Shown here: piece by piece, positions 1 to 8,016 of the stretch | Numbering within the stretch: position 1 is the stretch's first letter | Layout of the letters: every line of letters starts with the position of its first letter | Origin: Candidatus Woesearchaeota archaeon | GTDB taxonomy: Archaea; Nanobdellota; Nanobdellia; Woesearchaeales; UBA525 | NCBI GenBank assembly: GCA_013331575.1 | Contig: DUGD01000072.1 | Location: 3,442-16,302, forward strand | Reading direction: 5' to 3' | Length of the DNA stretch: 12,861 bases | The notes under the pieces: model-generated | What the model was told of the DNA's origin: nothing | The model's database searches: none | The model's input: only the letters and a program-made list of their open reading frames with translations | Translations under genes and position numbers: made by a program

Positions 1-483
1 TATGCGGAATCCTGGTTCTTTGAGGTTTGGTGCCATCTCTTTCGGCATGATGCCGTTCTCAAGGACATTCGATAGCTCATACGACGATCCTTCCTCTCCT
101 TCGGCCCGTGTATCGATGGTGATCCTTCGGAGATTCTCATTCCCGAGATTGGCGCCGATGCCGCGTGCGAGACCGGCGATCTTCGAGAAGCGATTATCGA
201 TGACTTGCTGGTGCGCAAGCGCGAGCACCGCTTCCAATTGCTGTTTTGTGAGGCCTGCGCCGGTCACTGATATCTCGAATAGTTTCGGTTTCGCCGTTAC
301 CGCGACGGTGCCTGCGTTGTTCTGCATCGCGAAGTCGATAAGATCGCTGATGTACGCGGTCTGGTTATCCGTTGTTCTTTTCGTCGATAGCTTCTCGAAC
401 ATCTTTTTATTGTCGACTGTGAATCCTCGCTCGCGATCCTCGAGCACCATATCGCCGTCGTCAAGCAGTTCATTGAGGCTCAT
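1..483 (-). CDS. Degenerate GHKL/Hsp90-like ATPase-domain protein (pseudo-ATPase), 3'-truncated by window
   Basis: Only the first 161 residues are visible; the frame runs open off the left edge. The start ATG overlaps the stop of the upstream GHKL gene by one base (TGATG), with GAGG about 10 nt before it, so the two are probably translationally coupled. Residues 40-128 can be aligned by eye with residues 167-260 of that neighbour: Tyr-Ile at 44-45 followed by a helix in the N-box position, a strand ending in a Gly-Ala-Gly motif at 75-77 in the G1 position, and Ala-Arg-Gly-Ile-Gly at 106-110 in the G2 position. The residues that bind Mg-ATP are not kept: the N-box Glu, Asn and Asp positions hold Asp47, Phe51 and Gln54, and the Asp of the G1 box is missing. 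I infer a duplicated GHKL fold that no longer hydrolyses ATP, perhaps a regulatory partner of its neighbour. The existence of the gene is firm; the fold assignment is moderate. Confidence 0.7.
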   Translation of the reverse strand, partial: MSLNELLDDGDMVLEDRERGFTVDNKKMFEKLSTKRTTDNQTAYISDLIDFAMQNNAGTVAVTAKPKLFEISVTGAGLTKQQLEAVLALAHQQVIDNRFSKIAGLARGIGANLGNENLRRITIDTRAEGEEGSSYELSNVLENGIMPKEMAPNLKEPGFRI

Positions 484-2873
484 CAGTAATCATCCTCTGA
501 GGGTGTTCTTCGCATTGATCGCCCGGGCAACATGTGGTTGAGGCGTTTGAAGTATTGCATTATTGGGAATGAAGGTCTCATCTCACGGGCACTTTGCGCC
601 GGGAATCCTTCCGGGCATCGCACTTCTGCAGCGAGCGTCGTCAAGAGATCGTCTATGCGAGCGGGCGATCTGATGATGTCCGCGATGTAGGGGTGTGCGG
701 GGTTGATGAGTATGGTGTCGCTATCGTGGAGGTACTGCCGTAGGCGCTCCAGGAATGGCGTCTTCTTGCTGTGGAGGGATCTCGCGCCGTATCCCGTTCC
801 GCCTTTGTAGTGCAGGTTCGATCTATTCGTCGAAGCGTATGGTTTTATGGGTGTCTCTCTGCCTGAGAGCGCGCTCGATCCGACATCCATCTTGAAGTTC
901 CCGATCTCTATGCTTGATATCTTCCTGGCAAGGCCCGGTCTTGCTCGGAGTGCAGCGTTCGCTTGTTCGAGGAATTCTGTCTCTTTTGTCGATAGTAGCG
1001 AACGGGACACTTCTTGCGAGACGTGGAATGCGTCGCTGAGCCGTCGCACGGTGCCGATCTGCATCAGTAGCTTGTATCGTGGATCGATATTATCAATATT
1101 CCCTGCGTCCTCGCGGTAGTATCGAGGCGCGCTGAGGCTTTTCGCTTCGTAGTCTCTGATCACCAGCATGCCTTTTGCCGCCGCTTCCTGCGCCAGATGG
1201 GTGTCTTCTCCGACGAATATCGTACCCTCTTTTCTGAGGGCGTCGAGCACTTGGCCGACTGACACAGGGTTGTTTTTGTAATCGTTGAATATCTTCGCCT
1301 CGAGGATGCGTTCGTCCAAGCGGAATGTCTTCGTGTAACCGACTTTTCTGAGCGGTCCCGATAATGCTCGCATCAGCCCGGATGGCTGTTGTTCGCGTTT
1401 CTCTTCTTCCACGTAGCGATGGACGTGCCACCAGACGAGCTGGAGTTCGCGTTCTTCCTTCTCGATTCTCTCCCTGACTTCTTTCGGGAGCATTGCCCTC
1501 TCGCGTTCCCACGCGAAGACGGATTTTCTCGTTGTCGGTCTATGCTCTTGTTCTGGCGAGAGGTAGTGGCGTTCGAGCCATCTGAATGATTCGCTCGCCA
1601 GGTCGACTAGCGCTTTATCGACCCGTTTCTGGATCTGCTTGTACTTGGTGTTCTGCATCACGTCGTTACGGGAGATGTTGTAATCGATATATCTCGAGTT
1701 GATGAGCAGTTCGAGCCCTGAGGATAGCGGTGTGAAATATTCGCCGTTGAGGATGACGAGGCGGTGGTTCATGAGCGTGTATGCGGAATTGCCCGTCAAC
1801 GCCATGACTGCTTCGATTCCTTTCCCGCCGAATTTCACCTTTACCGGCGCTTCGATGTCGAAATCTTTGTTGATGACGTTCCCACCGAAGCTGATGGGCG
1901 TCGCGGTGTACGCGCATGTACTGACGAGCTCGTTGCGCAGCTTTCTCCCCACTTCTGACATCGCGTCCTCGCCGAGATCGACGTAGAGCGTGAGCCTTGT
2001 GCCTTTCTGTATGGTTCCCGCTCCGGGCTTGATAATCTTCGCAGGGGCACCATCGGAGACCTTGCCGATGATGACTTTCATCGGGTCAGCGCCCTCTTTC
2101 GCAGTCTCGACCTTGACGTATTTAGGACGTTGAGCGAAAATACTCACTAGTCCGACACCGAACCGTCCGATGGTCGATCGATCGTCCTCTTTCGATGAAG
2201 CGAACAGGGTGAGGAAGTACTTCTTGATGGTCTCTTCGTCCATCCCCATCCCATCGTCTTCGACGCAGATAGTGCCGAGACCTGTGCGTTCATCCTTGCC
2301 GAGGTCGATGCGTATCTTGCTCGCTCTCGCGTCGAGGGAGTTCTGGACCAGCTCCCTTATGTAGAGATACGGATTCTGGAATTGTCCTATCATCCCTTTG
2401 AGTACTTGCGTGTCGTTGTCCTTGATGGCATCCTGGAGCGCTTCTTCGAGCGTCTGCGCTGTCTCGATGTCGGTCGGCGCTTGTGTGGCGCGGTATCGTG
2501 CAGCCTCGATCTGCCGCTGGTACTCGCCGGTGAATAGCTTGTTCCTGATAGTGATATAATCAGGATGATCTTTGTCCATGATGTCCGAGAGTGTGGTCGT
2601 GTACTCAGGATACAGGGTTATCTTGCCGCGTTCGACCCATCGTTGGAGGACTTTCGACGGCATTGTCTCTGTGCCATCGAGCCGCAGATCTTGCTCTTCC
2701 TCTTTCATGTGTATGGTGCTATAGAGCGCCATCAGTTCGGCCAATGCGGTCTGGAGGTCGGATACCGGGTTCTTGTATTCTGACTGGCCGAGTATGTTCT
2801 CTCGTTCGGGTATTATTTGCTCCAAGCTAACGATGTGATTGTCACTTTGCCGGTGGGTGATCATTATGGTCAT
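483..2873 (-). CDS. Hsp90-like GHKL-family ATPase
   Basis: 796 residues. Residues 168-300 form a GHKL nucleotide-binding domain with intact motifs: N-box RELVQNSLDA (173-182; catalytic Glu174, Mg-binding Asn178), G1 box DDGMGM (206-211), G2 box GRFGVGL (236-242) and GTRLTLYV (291-298). Further on, YNISRND (398-404) sits where Hsp90 and HtpG carry the middle-domain NxSRE motif, whose Arg contacts the ATP gamma-phosphate, and it is followed by a similar Lys-rich helix. A late NPAHP motif (724-728) resembles the Asn-x-x-His-Pro seen near the ends of several bacterial Hsp90-like ATPases. The first 165 residues are helical and unrecognised. The start ATG overlaps the upstream stop as ATGA, and GGAGG lies 7 nt before it inside the upstream gene. 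The likely role is ATP-driven clamp closure acting on a client, cytosolic. MutL and MORC-like families share the ATPase fold, but the SR motif favours the Hsp90 type. The client is unknown. Confidence 0.85.
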   Translation of the reverse strand: MTIMITHRQSDNHIVSLEQIIPERENILGQSEYKNPVSDLQTALAELMALYSTIHMKEEEQDLRLDGTETMPSKVLQRWVERGKITLYPEYTTTLSDIMDKDHPDYITIRNKLFTGEYQRQIEAARYRATQAPTDIETAQTLEEALQDAIKDNDTQVLKGMIGQFQNPYLYIRELVQNSLDARASKIRIDLGKDERTGLGTICVEDDGMGMDEETIKKYFLTLFASSKEDDRSTIGRFGVGLVSIFAQRPKYVKVETAKEGADPMKVIIGKVSDGAPAKIIKPGAGTIQKGTRLTLYVDLGEDAMSEVGRKLRNELVSTCAYTATPISFGGNVINKDFDIEAPVKVKFGGKGIEAVMALTGNSAYTLMNHRLVILNGEYFTPLSSGLELLINSRYIDYNISRNDVMQNTKYKQIQKRVDKALVDLASESFRWLERHYLSPEQEHRPTTRKSVFAWERERAMLPKEVRERIEKEERELQLVWWHVHRYVEEEKREQQPSGLMRALSGPLRKVGYTKTFRLDERILEAKIFNDYKNNPVSVGQVLDALRKEGTIFVGEDTHLAQEAAAKGMLVIRDYEAKSLSAPRYYREDAGNIDNIDPRYKLLMQIGTVRRLSDAFHVSQEVSRSLLSTKETEFLEQANAALRARPGLARKISSIEIGNFKMDVGSSALSGRETPIKPYASTNRSNLHYKGGTGYGARSLHSKKTPFLERLRQYLHDSDTILINPAHPYIADIIRSPARIDDLLTTLAAEVRCPEGFPAQSAREMRPSFPIMQYFKRLNHMLPGRSMRRTPSEDDY

Positions 2874-4294
2874 GATCCATCCTCCAACCGTATATCCACA
2901 CCTGTCTCTGCGCTGAAGATACTCATGCGCTCTATGATCGCCTTCCGTTTCATGTCGTCGGCTGTCCGCATCTGATCGTTGAATCCTTCGCGATGGTACA
3001 TGAATTGTTCCGGATAATCGTCGGGCGTCATGCGTGCAAGGATCTCTCGCGTATGGATGTCTGCGGGATCGACGCTATAGATAAGATTCACGCGTAGATC
3101 GACAGGTACTGCGCTCGGGTTCACTTTTCCGTAGAGCACATCTTTGAGTTTGCTCCAGTCGTTACGTAGCAGATTCTGCAAGTATGATTTCGCCTTATAT
3201 CCGAACGAGTAGTTATTGATGAGCCTATCGCTCGCAAGCCGATGGAACATCTTGTAGCGTTCGAATCCTTTGAGCGAGCGGGTGAGCAATTGGTTCGCTG
3301 TAGCGTGGAGTGTATTTCTGTCTTTATCGCTAAGCAACGCCTGCGGCGCCGTGATCGCCTCTGTCGTCAAGAAGTGGCCGACTTGCAGCATGATGTTCTC
3401 TTCCATCCGGTCCATGCGTTCCGACCCTCTTGTCAGATCGTACGCGATGAGGCCGGCGCTAAAGAGCGCATCGAGTATCCTGTTGTGCTCGTGGCCGTTG
3501 ATTCTATCTTGTTTGTTTTGGGCGTCTTCATGACTGCCAGGTGTGTTGCTTGCCGTTGCAGGTCTTGGGAATACAATGGGCGCTTTCACTCCTTTGATGA
3601 TGAATATGTCATTGTATGCCGTGTCCATCTTGGCTATCGGAGCATCGTAGGAAATCGTGAACTCGGTTTTTGCGGCGGATAGATTCCCGAATATCCCGAA
3701 TGCCCTGGCGTATTCTGCCCGTAACTGGAGCATGCGCTTCTTGTTGAACAAGAGATCGACATCAGCAGTCAATGATTCTATTGTTTCGCGTATCCTGCGT
3801 GCGTTTCGGGCGTCGTATCGCGGAGTGTCGAGCGTTCCGATAACGGCCGTTACGCTGTCGACGGCATCGGCGCCGGCGTATGGTTCACCGACCACGCTGT
3901 ATGGGGCTCCGATCGACGAATATCGCTCTCGTGCATCCTCGGCGCCGACAACCGATACGTGGAGGACTGCCGATCCTCCTTTCAATAATGTCGTGATATC
4001 GTCGCTCCATCGCAAGTTGCGGAGCATCCCGTCTATCGTGCTGTTCGCGCCCGAACGGTTTCCTTGAGCGACGCATATCTTCGTTGTATCGTCCAGAGTC
4101 GCTGTGTCACTCAGCTGTTCCGGTGCTACTATGATCGCCCGTGGACCGAGGTATCGGTCGGTGCCTGCGATGGCAGCCACTTCTTCAGAGAATCCTCTCG
4201 CGTCGATATCTACTCTGTACGGGATGCTGTGTTCTACTCCTATCATCGCGAGCGCTCTCGCGTACTCATCCCGTCGTTGTCCTTCGATGATCAT
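2870..4294 (-). CDS. Unrecognised soluble protein of the GHKL operon (474 aa)
   Basis: I do not recognise this protein. The chosen ATG overlaps the stop of the gene before it by one base (TGATG) and has GAGG 7 nt upstream; in-frame GTG codons at 4309 and 4297 are alternatives but fit the ribosome-binding site less well. Residues 1-150 look like alternating strands and helices (for example PRAIIVAPEQL and AVLHVSVVGAED), suggesting an alpha/beta domain. A helical middle follows, then a linker rich in Asn, His, Gln and Asp near residues 250-275, and a long helical C-terminal half rich in Arg, Leu, Asp and Met. There is no signal peptide or membrane segment and no catalytic motif I can name. The stop overlaps the Hsp90-like ATPase start by four bases, so it is probably made together with it and may be its partner or client adaptor; that is inference from context only. 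Confidence 0.75.
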   Translation of the reverse strand: MIIEGQRRDEYARALAMIGVEHSIPYRVDIDARGFSEEVAAIAGTDRYLGPRAIIVAPEQLSDTATLDDTTKICVAQGNRSGANSTIDGMLRNLRWSDDITTLLKGGSAVLHVSVVGAEDARERYSSIGAPYSVVGEPYAGADAVDSVTAVIGTLDTPRYDARNARRIRETIESLTADVDLLFNKKRMLQLRAEYARAFGIFGNLSAAKTEFTISYDAPIAKMDTAYNDIFIIKGVKAPIVFPRPATASNTPGSHEDAQNKQDRINGHEHNRILDALFSAGLIAYDLTRGSERMDRMEENIMLQVGHFLTTEAITAPQALLSDKDRNTLHATANQLLTRSLKGFERYKMFHRLASDRLINNYSFGYKAKSYLQNLLRNDWSKLKDVLYGKVNPSAVPVDLRVNLIYSVDPADIHTREILARMTPDDYPEQFMYHREGFNDQMRTADDMKRKAIIERMSIFSAETGVDIRLEDGS

Positions 4295-5286
4295 CACAGT
4301 ACCTCGCACCTGTACTCTGTCCTGCTCCGCGCGTACTCTCTGGCCGCAGCTCTTGTTTCATCGGATGTGATCAGATACTTGCGGTTCTCAGTCACTATCT
4401 CAGGGGTGTACTTCGGATCCAGGAATTCCGCAGTGAAATCCTCGCACAACGTCACGTCGGTGTCCTCTCTCTCTATCATTTCGATATCGAGTATCCATCC
4501 GCCGTTCGATCTGGCGATGTCTGCGAGATGGTCATCCGAGGTGGATTCATTCGTGTAGAATCCCCTGATATGCTGGATGCGGACCGATCCTACGCGTGCG
4601 AAATCGTTGTTCCCGAACGCTTCGAACCATCTCTTCGCGCCGGACCCGAAACAATCGTCTACCGTCGACCGAAGGTTCTTGTTAGGCTTCGGCGAGCCGG
4701 TGTGCGTCGAGAAGAACGTGTGCCGTCCAGTGACGCTGTTGACGAGACCTCCTACGACGCCCTTGGATAGTTCGTAGACCTGCAGATCGTAGCGCATGAT
4801 GCCGCCCTTGACATAATCATATCCTCGGACCACCACATCGCGTCGCACGCCCTTGTCGAGCGTGGGCCCTGCCGTCACATCTATCGAGACATCGGCCCGG
4901 AAATCCATGTTCCGCAGGCGTTCGGAGAACAGGCATTCTTTGAGGTTCCCCAGTTGTTCGGCGAAATCGAAGTTGTTCCTGTAGATATCCTCTTTGATGC
5001 GTGTTATCAATCCTATGCGCGCTTCGGCCGACATCGGGTGTTCCAGCTCTATCGCCTTTTTATGCGCAGAGAGCACGTCGAAGAGGTGCTTCACGGGCAG
5101 GCCTGTGTCCGAGTCTATCAGTATCCTGTCGAGAGACGGGAGGTCTTTCCCGAATTCCGCGATGCGGAGTATCTTCGCGAACCGTCCTGCATCTCCCGGT
5201 AACGCCTCTTGCGCTGTATCGAGCGCTTGCAGGAGGTTCTCGAAATAGGATGCCTTCTCATCCCCTGTCAGGATACGGACTGCCAA
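4294..5286 (-). CDS. Unrecognised protein of the GHKL operon (330 aa, TTG start)
   Basis: I do not recognise this protein. Residues 1-120 are helical and charged; residues 130-300 look strand-rich (DVSIDVTAG, MRYDLQVYEL, GRHTFFSTHTGS, GGWILDIEMIERE), followed by an Arg-rich helical tail. It has no signal peptide or membrane segment. The only plausible start is TTG at 5286, one codon after the stop of the upstream J-like gene and in the same reading frame, with only GGTGA three bases before it; the first internal Met is near residue 85. Translation therefore probably depends on re-initiation after the upstream stop, or conceivably on readthrough of its TGA. Its own stop overlaps the next start as TGATG. 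The position inside a tightly packed operon suggests a shared complex or pathway with the Hsp90-like ATPase, but the sequence shows no function. Confidence 0.7.
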   Translation of the reverse strand: MAVRILTGDEKASYFENLLQALDTAQEALPGDAGRFAKILRIAEFGKDLPSLDRILIDSDTGLPVKHLFDVLSAHKKAIELEHPMSAEARIGLITRIKEDIYRNNFDFAEQLGNLKECLFSERLRNMDFRADVSIDVTAGPTLDKGVRRDVVVRGYDYVKGGIMRYDLQVYELSKGVVGGLVNSVTGRHTFFSTHTGSPKPNKNLRSTVDDCFGSGAKRWFEAFGNNDFARVGSVRIQHIRGFYTNESTSDDHLADIARSNGGWILDIEMIEREDTDVTLCEDFTAEFLDPKYTPEIVTENRKYLITSDETRAAAREYARSRTEYRCEVL

Positions 5287-5289
5287 TGC

Positions 5290-6444
5290 TCACCCGGGGA
5301 GATATTTCTGTTGCGTCTCGGGTTTGGGTACGAGTACTGAAAACGCATCGTTGATCCTCGCGCGTTCCTCGGGTGTCGCGGTCGCCGTCCGTTCATCGTA
5401 GACCATCTGGAGCTCTTCCGCGGTCTGTCCTGGAGACGCGCCAAGCTCTTTGTACGCCGCTCCCAGGACACTCTGTGTCCTCGGAGCTTCGAGCCGGAAC
5501 GTGTTCAAATCCGCGGTGAGTCTTGCCGCTGCGCGATCGCTGTATGCGAGCACGCGGGGATCGATCATCGGTATCTTGCTCTCTTCGAGCACGCGCGTGA
5601 GGTCCTTGTTCGCCTCTGCTATCATGATCGTGAGGCCGTTGAGCGTCATGCGCAAGCTCGCCTCTTTGTCGTGGGCGCCGTATATCGCTTCTTGCAATCG
5701 CAGATTGTACGCCGTCGTTTTCGCGACCTCTTGCGCGGTCTGCGCGCGCACTCGCACAATCATCAGTTTCTCCTCTGCCGCGCACAAGGTCGATTCCACG
5801 CTGCGTTTTCCTGCCGCCAGCTCATCGATGCCCTGCGTCTTGACTGTGAGCCTCGCCCGGTGCATCGATGCGCGTCGGGTGTAGATGCCTAAGACTCCTT
5901 TGAGCTCCGTGCTTTGAGTCACGTATGCACGCATCTCTTCGGTCATGCGTATGCTGAGGTCGGGATCGGTCGGGTCGTAGCCGAGGGTCTTCAGATTTGC
6001 GTCGATTGCAGCGATACGCGTTTTCAGATCGGGGATGAGTCCTTTCTCCTCTCCGTCTTCGATTCGTGAGTACGCGGGTAACAACGTGCTCGAGCGTTTG
6101 ATGACGCGACGGAAATGTCTGATGGCACCGTCGATTTCGCTAGCCCGTTCCTTCGATGCCGCGATGGATCGGCCGAGCGCGACTTCCATCTCGGTGTATT
6201 GCGCGAGATTGTTGTCGAGCATCTGTGTCGGCTTGACGTCTTCCACGGTCTTCCTCAGGCCGGGTATCGCTGAGAGTATCCGCAGTGCTCCTCGTTGGAA
6301 TGCGTACAGATCCCCTTTCCAGAGATCGCTCACTTTTCCCGCGCGCATCAGTTTGGTCGATAGCTTCTTCTGATGGTTCTTGAGCGTGCTGCCGTTTTCG
6401 ACAGTCTCATCGATTATTTCAGCATCGATAACGTCATCTTTCAT
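5290..6444 (-). CDS. Long helical protein with degenerate C-terminal J-like domain
   Basis: 384 residues from ATG 6444, chosen because GAGGTG lies four bases upstream; a GTG at 6456, overlapping the previous stop, would add four residues. The first 25 residues are acidic (DDVIDAEIIDETVE). Residues about 80-320 are nearly all helix with heptad-like spacing, likely coiled coil or helical bundle. The last 60 residues follow the J-domain layout: AAYKELGASPGQTAEELQM matches the family's Y-x-x-LGv-x-x-x-A-x-x-x-E-I opening, and RINDAFSVL matches the INeAYevL helix, followed by a Pro/Lys turn and a Tyr. The His-Pro-Asp loop that stimulates Hsp70 is absent and the linking helix is shortened, so it should not act as a classical Hsp70 co-chaperone. 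It may be a structural or client-binding module working with the Hsp90-like ATPase three genes downstream. The J-like call is by eye and moderate. Confidence 0.72.
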   Translation of the reverse strand: MKDDVIDAEIIDETVENGSTLKNHQKKLSTKLMRAGKVSDLWKGDLYAFQRGALRILSAIPGLRKTVEDVKPTQMLDNNLAQYTEMEVALGRSIAASKERASEIDGAIRHFRRVIKRSSTLLPAYSRIEDGEEKGLIPDLKTRIAAIDANLKTLGYDPTDPDLSIRMTEEMRAYVTQSTELKGVLGIYTRRASMHRARLTVKTQGIDELAAGKRSVESTLCAAEEKLMIVRVRAQTAQEVAKTTAYNLRLQEAIYGAHDKEASLRMTLNGLTIMIAEANKDLTRVLEESKIPMIDPRVLAYSDRAAARLTADLNTFRLEAPRTQSVLGAAYKELGASPGQTAEELQMVYDERTATATPEERARINDAFSVLVPKPETQQKYLPG

Positions 6445-6452
6445 GGTGCACC

Positions 6453-6818
6453 TCACGGTCTCCTTTCTGGGCCGATCGATTTCACCGCATCGATGCCTTT
6501 CTTTGCCGCGTACAGGCTTCCGCCAATGGCGTAGAGAAGCATGGGGCCGGGGAGAAACACTCCTGCGACTATTCCTGCGCCGAAACCAATGCCTGCTTTG
6601 ATGGCGTTCTTCTTTACTTCGCTGTTGTAACCGGGTATTTGTGTTGCTGCCTCGCCTGCGGCCTTAGCGCCTGCGACCACGTAATTTCTCGTGCTTGATG
6701 CTGCGCTCTTGAGGTGTTCTGGTACGTGATACTCGCGCATGACTTCTGCGGCGGCGGATTTTGCCGCGCCCAGGCCTTGGCCGAGCTTGTCTGTGATCTC
6801 GTCTTTGTTGAATCTCAT
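6453..6818 (-). CDS. Small glycine-zipper membrane protein
   Basis: 121 residues; the start is set by a strong GGAGG six bases before the ATG. Residues 8-60 are an Ala/Gly/Lys-rich amphipathic stretch. Residues 74-105 form a hydrophobic segment full of spaced small residues (AGIGFGAGIVAGVFLPG, then MLLYAIGGSLYAA), broken by Pro-Gly-Pro at 90-92, which is typical of a re-entrant or two-helix hairpin with glycine-zipper packing. A basic tail ends in Pro-Glu-Arg-Arg-Pro. It could anchor the operon's complex to the membrane or oligomerise there; such segments also occur in holin-like and pore-forming proteins, and the sequence does not decide between these. The stop lies 8 nt before the ATG of the J-like protein gene. 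Confidence 0.75.
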   Translation of the reverse strand: MRFNKDEITDKLGQGLGAAKSAAAEVMREYHVPEHLKSAASSTRNYVVAGAKAAGEAATQIPGYNSEVKKNAIKAGIGFGAGIVAGVFLPGPMLLYAIGGSLYAAKKGIDAVKSIGPERRP

Positions 6819-6831
6819 GGTGTTCCTCCGT

Positions 6832-6979
6832 TCTATTTCTTGTGTAGTGTTGTATTCTGGTTCAGTGTTTTGCTGTTGTGTTCTGGTATGATGTTTGTCT
6901 GTGTGCGGTGTTCCTCCGTATGGTGGTTCTCATCCGCATGATTGTGTATTCTATTTTTGTTGAGCGCTAGACGTTCGGC
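6832..6979 (-). other. A/C-rich untranslated leader between operon genes
   Basis: Read on the minus strand this 148-base gap is almost free of G and T over its second half, giving an unstructured A/C-rich leader before the glycine-zipper gene. A 13-base copy of that gene's ribosome-binding region (ACGGAGGAACACC) lies at 6907-6919 without a start codon after it; the functional copy is at 6819-6831. No convincing TATA element is visible, so the gap is more likely an internal leader than a separate promoter region. Confidence 0.45.
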
Positions 6980-7891
6980 CTATCGTTGATGGTTCTGCGC
7001 TCCATCCTGCGCGGCGTCGTAGCACGCGTTCGGCGTGTACGTATCGCTGAATGCTATCTCGAACGCGGTCGATCTCTTCGAGCACAGTCGTAATGTCGCC
7101 GATGATCTCTGCTCCGAGTTATCGGTGGCCGCGTGCTCGATGGAGAGCAGCACGTGCATTCCCGGGAGTTGCAGCGTAGGATCATCGACGCGTTCATCGA
7201 TGGTGCTGCAGGAATCGTACTGCCTTGCCTCACGGAGTGCACTCGCGAGGTACTGCTGCGCGGGCGAAAGCATCGCCAGCGCGTCTATGTCCGCTTTCCT
7301 CTGGAGCGTGACGGTCCCGGTGCATGTTCGTATCAAGTCGGCGCTTGCCTCTTCGCCCGCGTAGATGACTTTGATCTCCTTTGTGTCCGCGCGGACATCG
7401 AATGCGCAGTTGTCTCCGCGTTTTTTGTAGGTGAATGTCCCTTGGCGTTCGTAGCAGGAGACTATCTCGTCGATCGCAGCGTTCATGCCGGGCATTGCGC
7501 GGAGATCGGTCGAGCTGCCGACCGCCTTGCTGTATGCCTTCGACTTCTCGTTGATCTCTTTCACCAGTTCGCTCGCGTTTCTGTACGCGCGTTCCGCTTT
7601 GCCGCCTATGAGCGCGCCGATGATCGCGAGTTTTTGCGTTGCCGGCGTATCTTCGCTCGTGAGCATGCTCTTATCGGCCGCTTTTGCCGCTTCGGAGAGC
7701 TTTGTTCCCGCGTATGATAGCAATCCCTTGGCGCTCGCGCGCGCGGTGTTTCCCGCCGTCTGTGCCGCGTGCTTTCCGATATTCGTCACAGCGCGTCCTT
7801 TCGCGTCGTCTATCTTATCGGAGAGCGACTGGGCTCCGTTGCGTAGTGCGATGAGCCATGGAGGTAATGATCGATTGGGTTCTTGAGCCAT
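6980..7891 (-). CDS. Unrecognised protein with Ala-rich helical N-terminus, paralogous to the upstream gene product
   Basis: 303 residues; GAGG seven bases before the ATG supports the start. Residues 9-125 are Ala/Lys-rich amphipathic helix containing a short hydrophobic patch (LAIIGALIGG, 88-97), reminiscent of membrane-surface or phasin-like helices. Residues 139-285 look like a mixed alpha/beta domain: helix DEIVSCYERQ, strands FDVRAD and KEIKVIYAG, TGTVTLQ, helix QQYLASALREARQ (212-224), then strands MHVLLSIEH and SATLRLCS. The order helix, paired strands, helix, paired strands matches the protein encoded just upstream (8017-8805), so I take the two as diverged paralogues. There are several Cys residues (146, 162, 190, 228, 270, 290) without a clear metal-binding pattern. 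The stop is TAG and the following 48 codons are open, probably because of the A/C-rich composition. No function is recognised. Confidence 0.75.
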   Translation of the reverse strand: MAQEPNRSLPPWLIALRNGAQSLSDKIDDAKGRAVTNIGKHAAQTAGNTARASAKGLLSYAGTKLSEAAKAADKSMLTSEDTPATQKLAIIGALIGGKAERAYRNASELVKEINEKSKAYSKAVGSSTDLRAMPGMNAAIDEIVSCYERQGTFTYKKRGDNCAFDVRADTKEIKVIYAGEEASADLIRTCTGTVTLQRKADIDALAMLSPAQQYLASALREARQYDSCSTIDERVDDPTLQLPGMHVLLSIEHAATDNSEQRSSATLRLCSKRSTAFEIAFSDTYTPNACYDAAQDGAQNHQR

Positions 7892-8016
7892 GTGTTGCCT
7901 CGTGTGTCTTGCGTATGTTCGTTCTCTGTCTGATTGATGAGCGCGCTATAGGTGTGATGGCCTATCCGCGTAGTATTGTGTATGGTGCTGTGTGCGGTAT
8001 CGTGTTTGGTATTGTA
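7892..8016 (-). other. A/C-rich leader between operon genes
   Basis: This 125-base gap is strongly A/C-rich on the transcribed (minus) strand, like the gap at 6832-6979 and like the 3' end of the gene before it. No independent promoter stands out; a weak CCTATAG lies near 7950. It carries the ribosome-binding site of the following gene (GAGG at about 7899-7902). Confidence 0.4.

Noticed and set aside
2..541. Plus-strand open frame of 179 codons at the left edge
   Set aside because: It is antisense to the degenerate GHKL gene, whose start is coupled to its neighbour and whose protein aligns with it; the plus frame is Ser/Arg-rich without any family character.
5290..6444. Toxic-anion resistance (TelA) family identity for the helical protein
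   Set aside because: Only general helical character is shared; none of the diagnostic TelA positions could be matched by eye.
7133..7717. Plus-strand open frame of 194 codons
   Set aside because: It lies antisense to the 6980-7891 gene, which has a good ribosome-binding site and fits the operon; the plus frame is Arg/Cys/Val-rich shadow.
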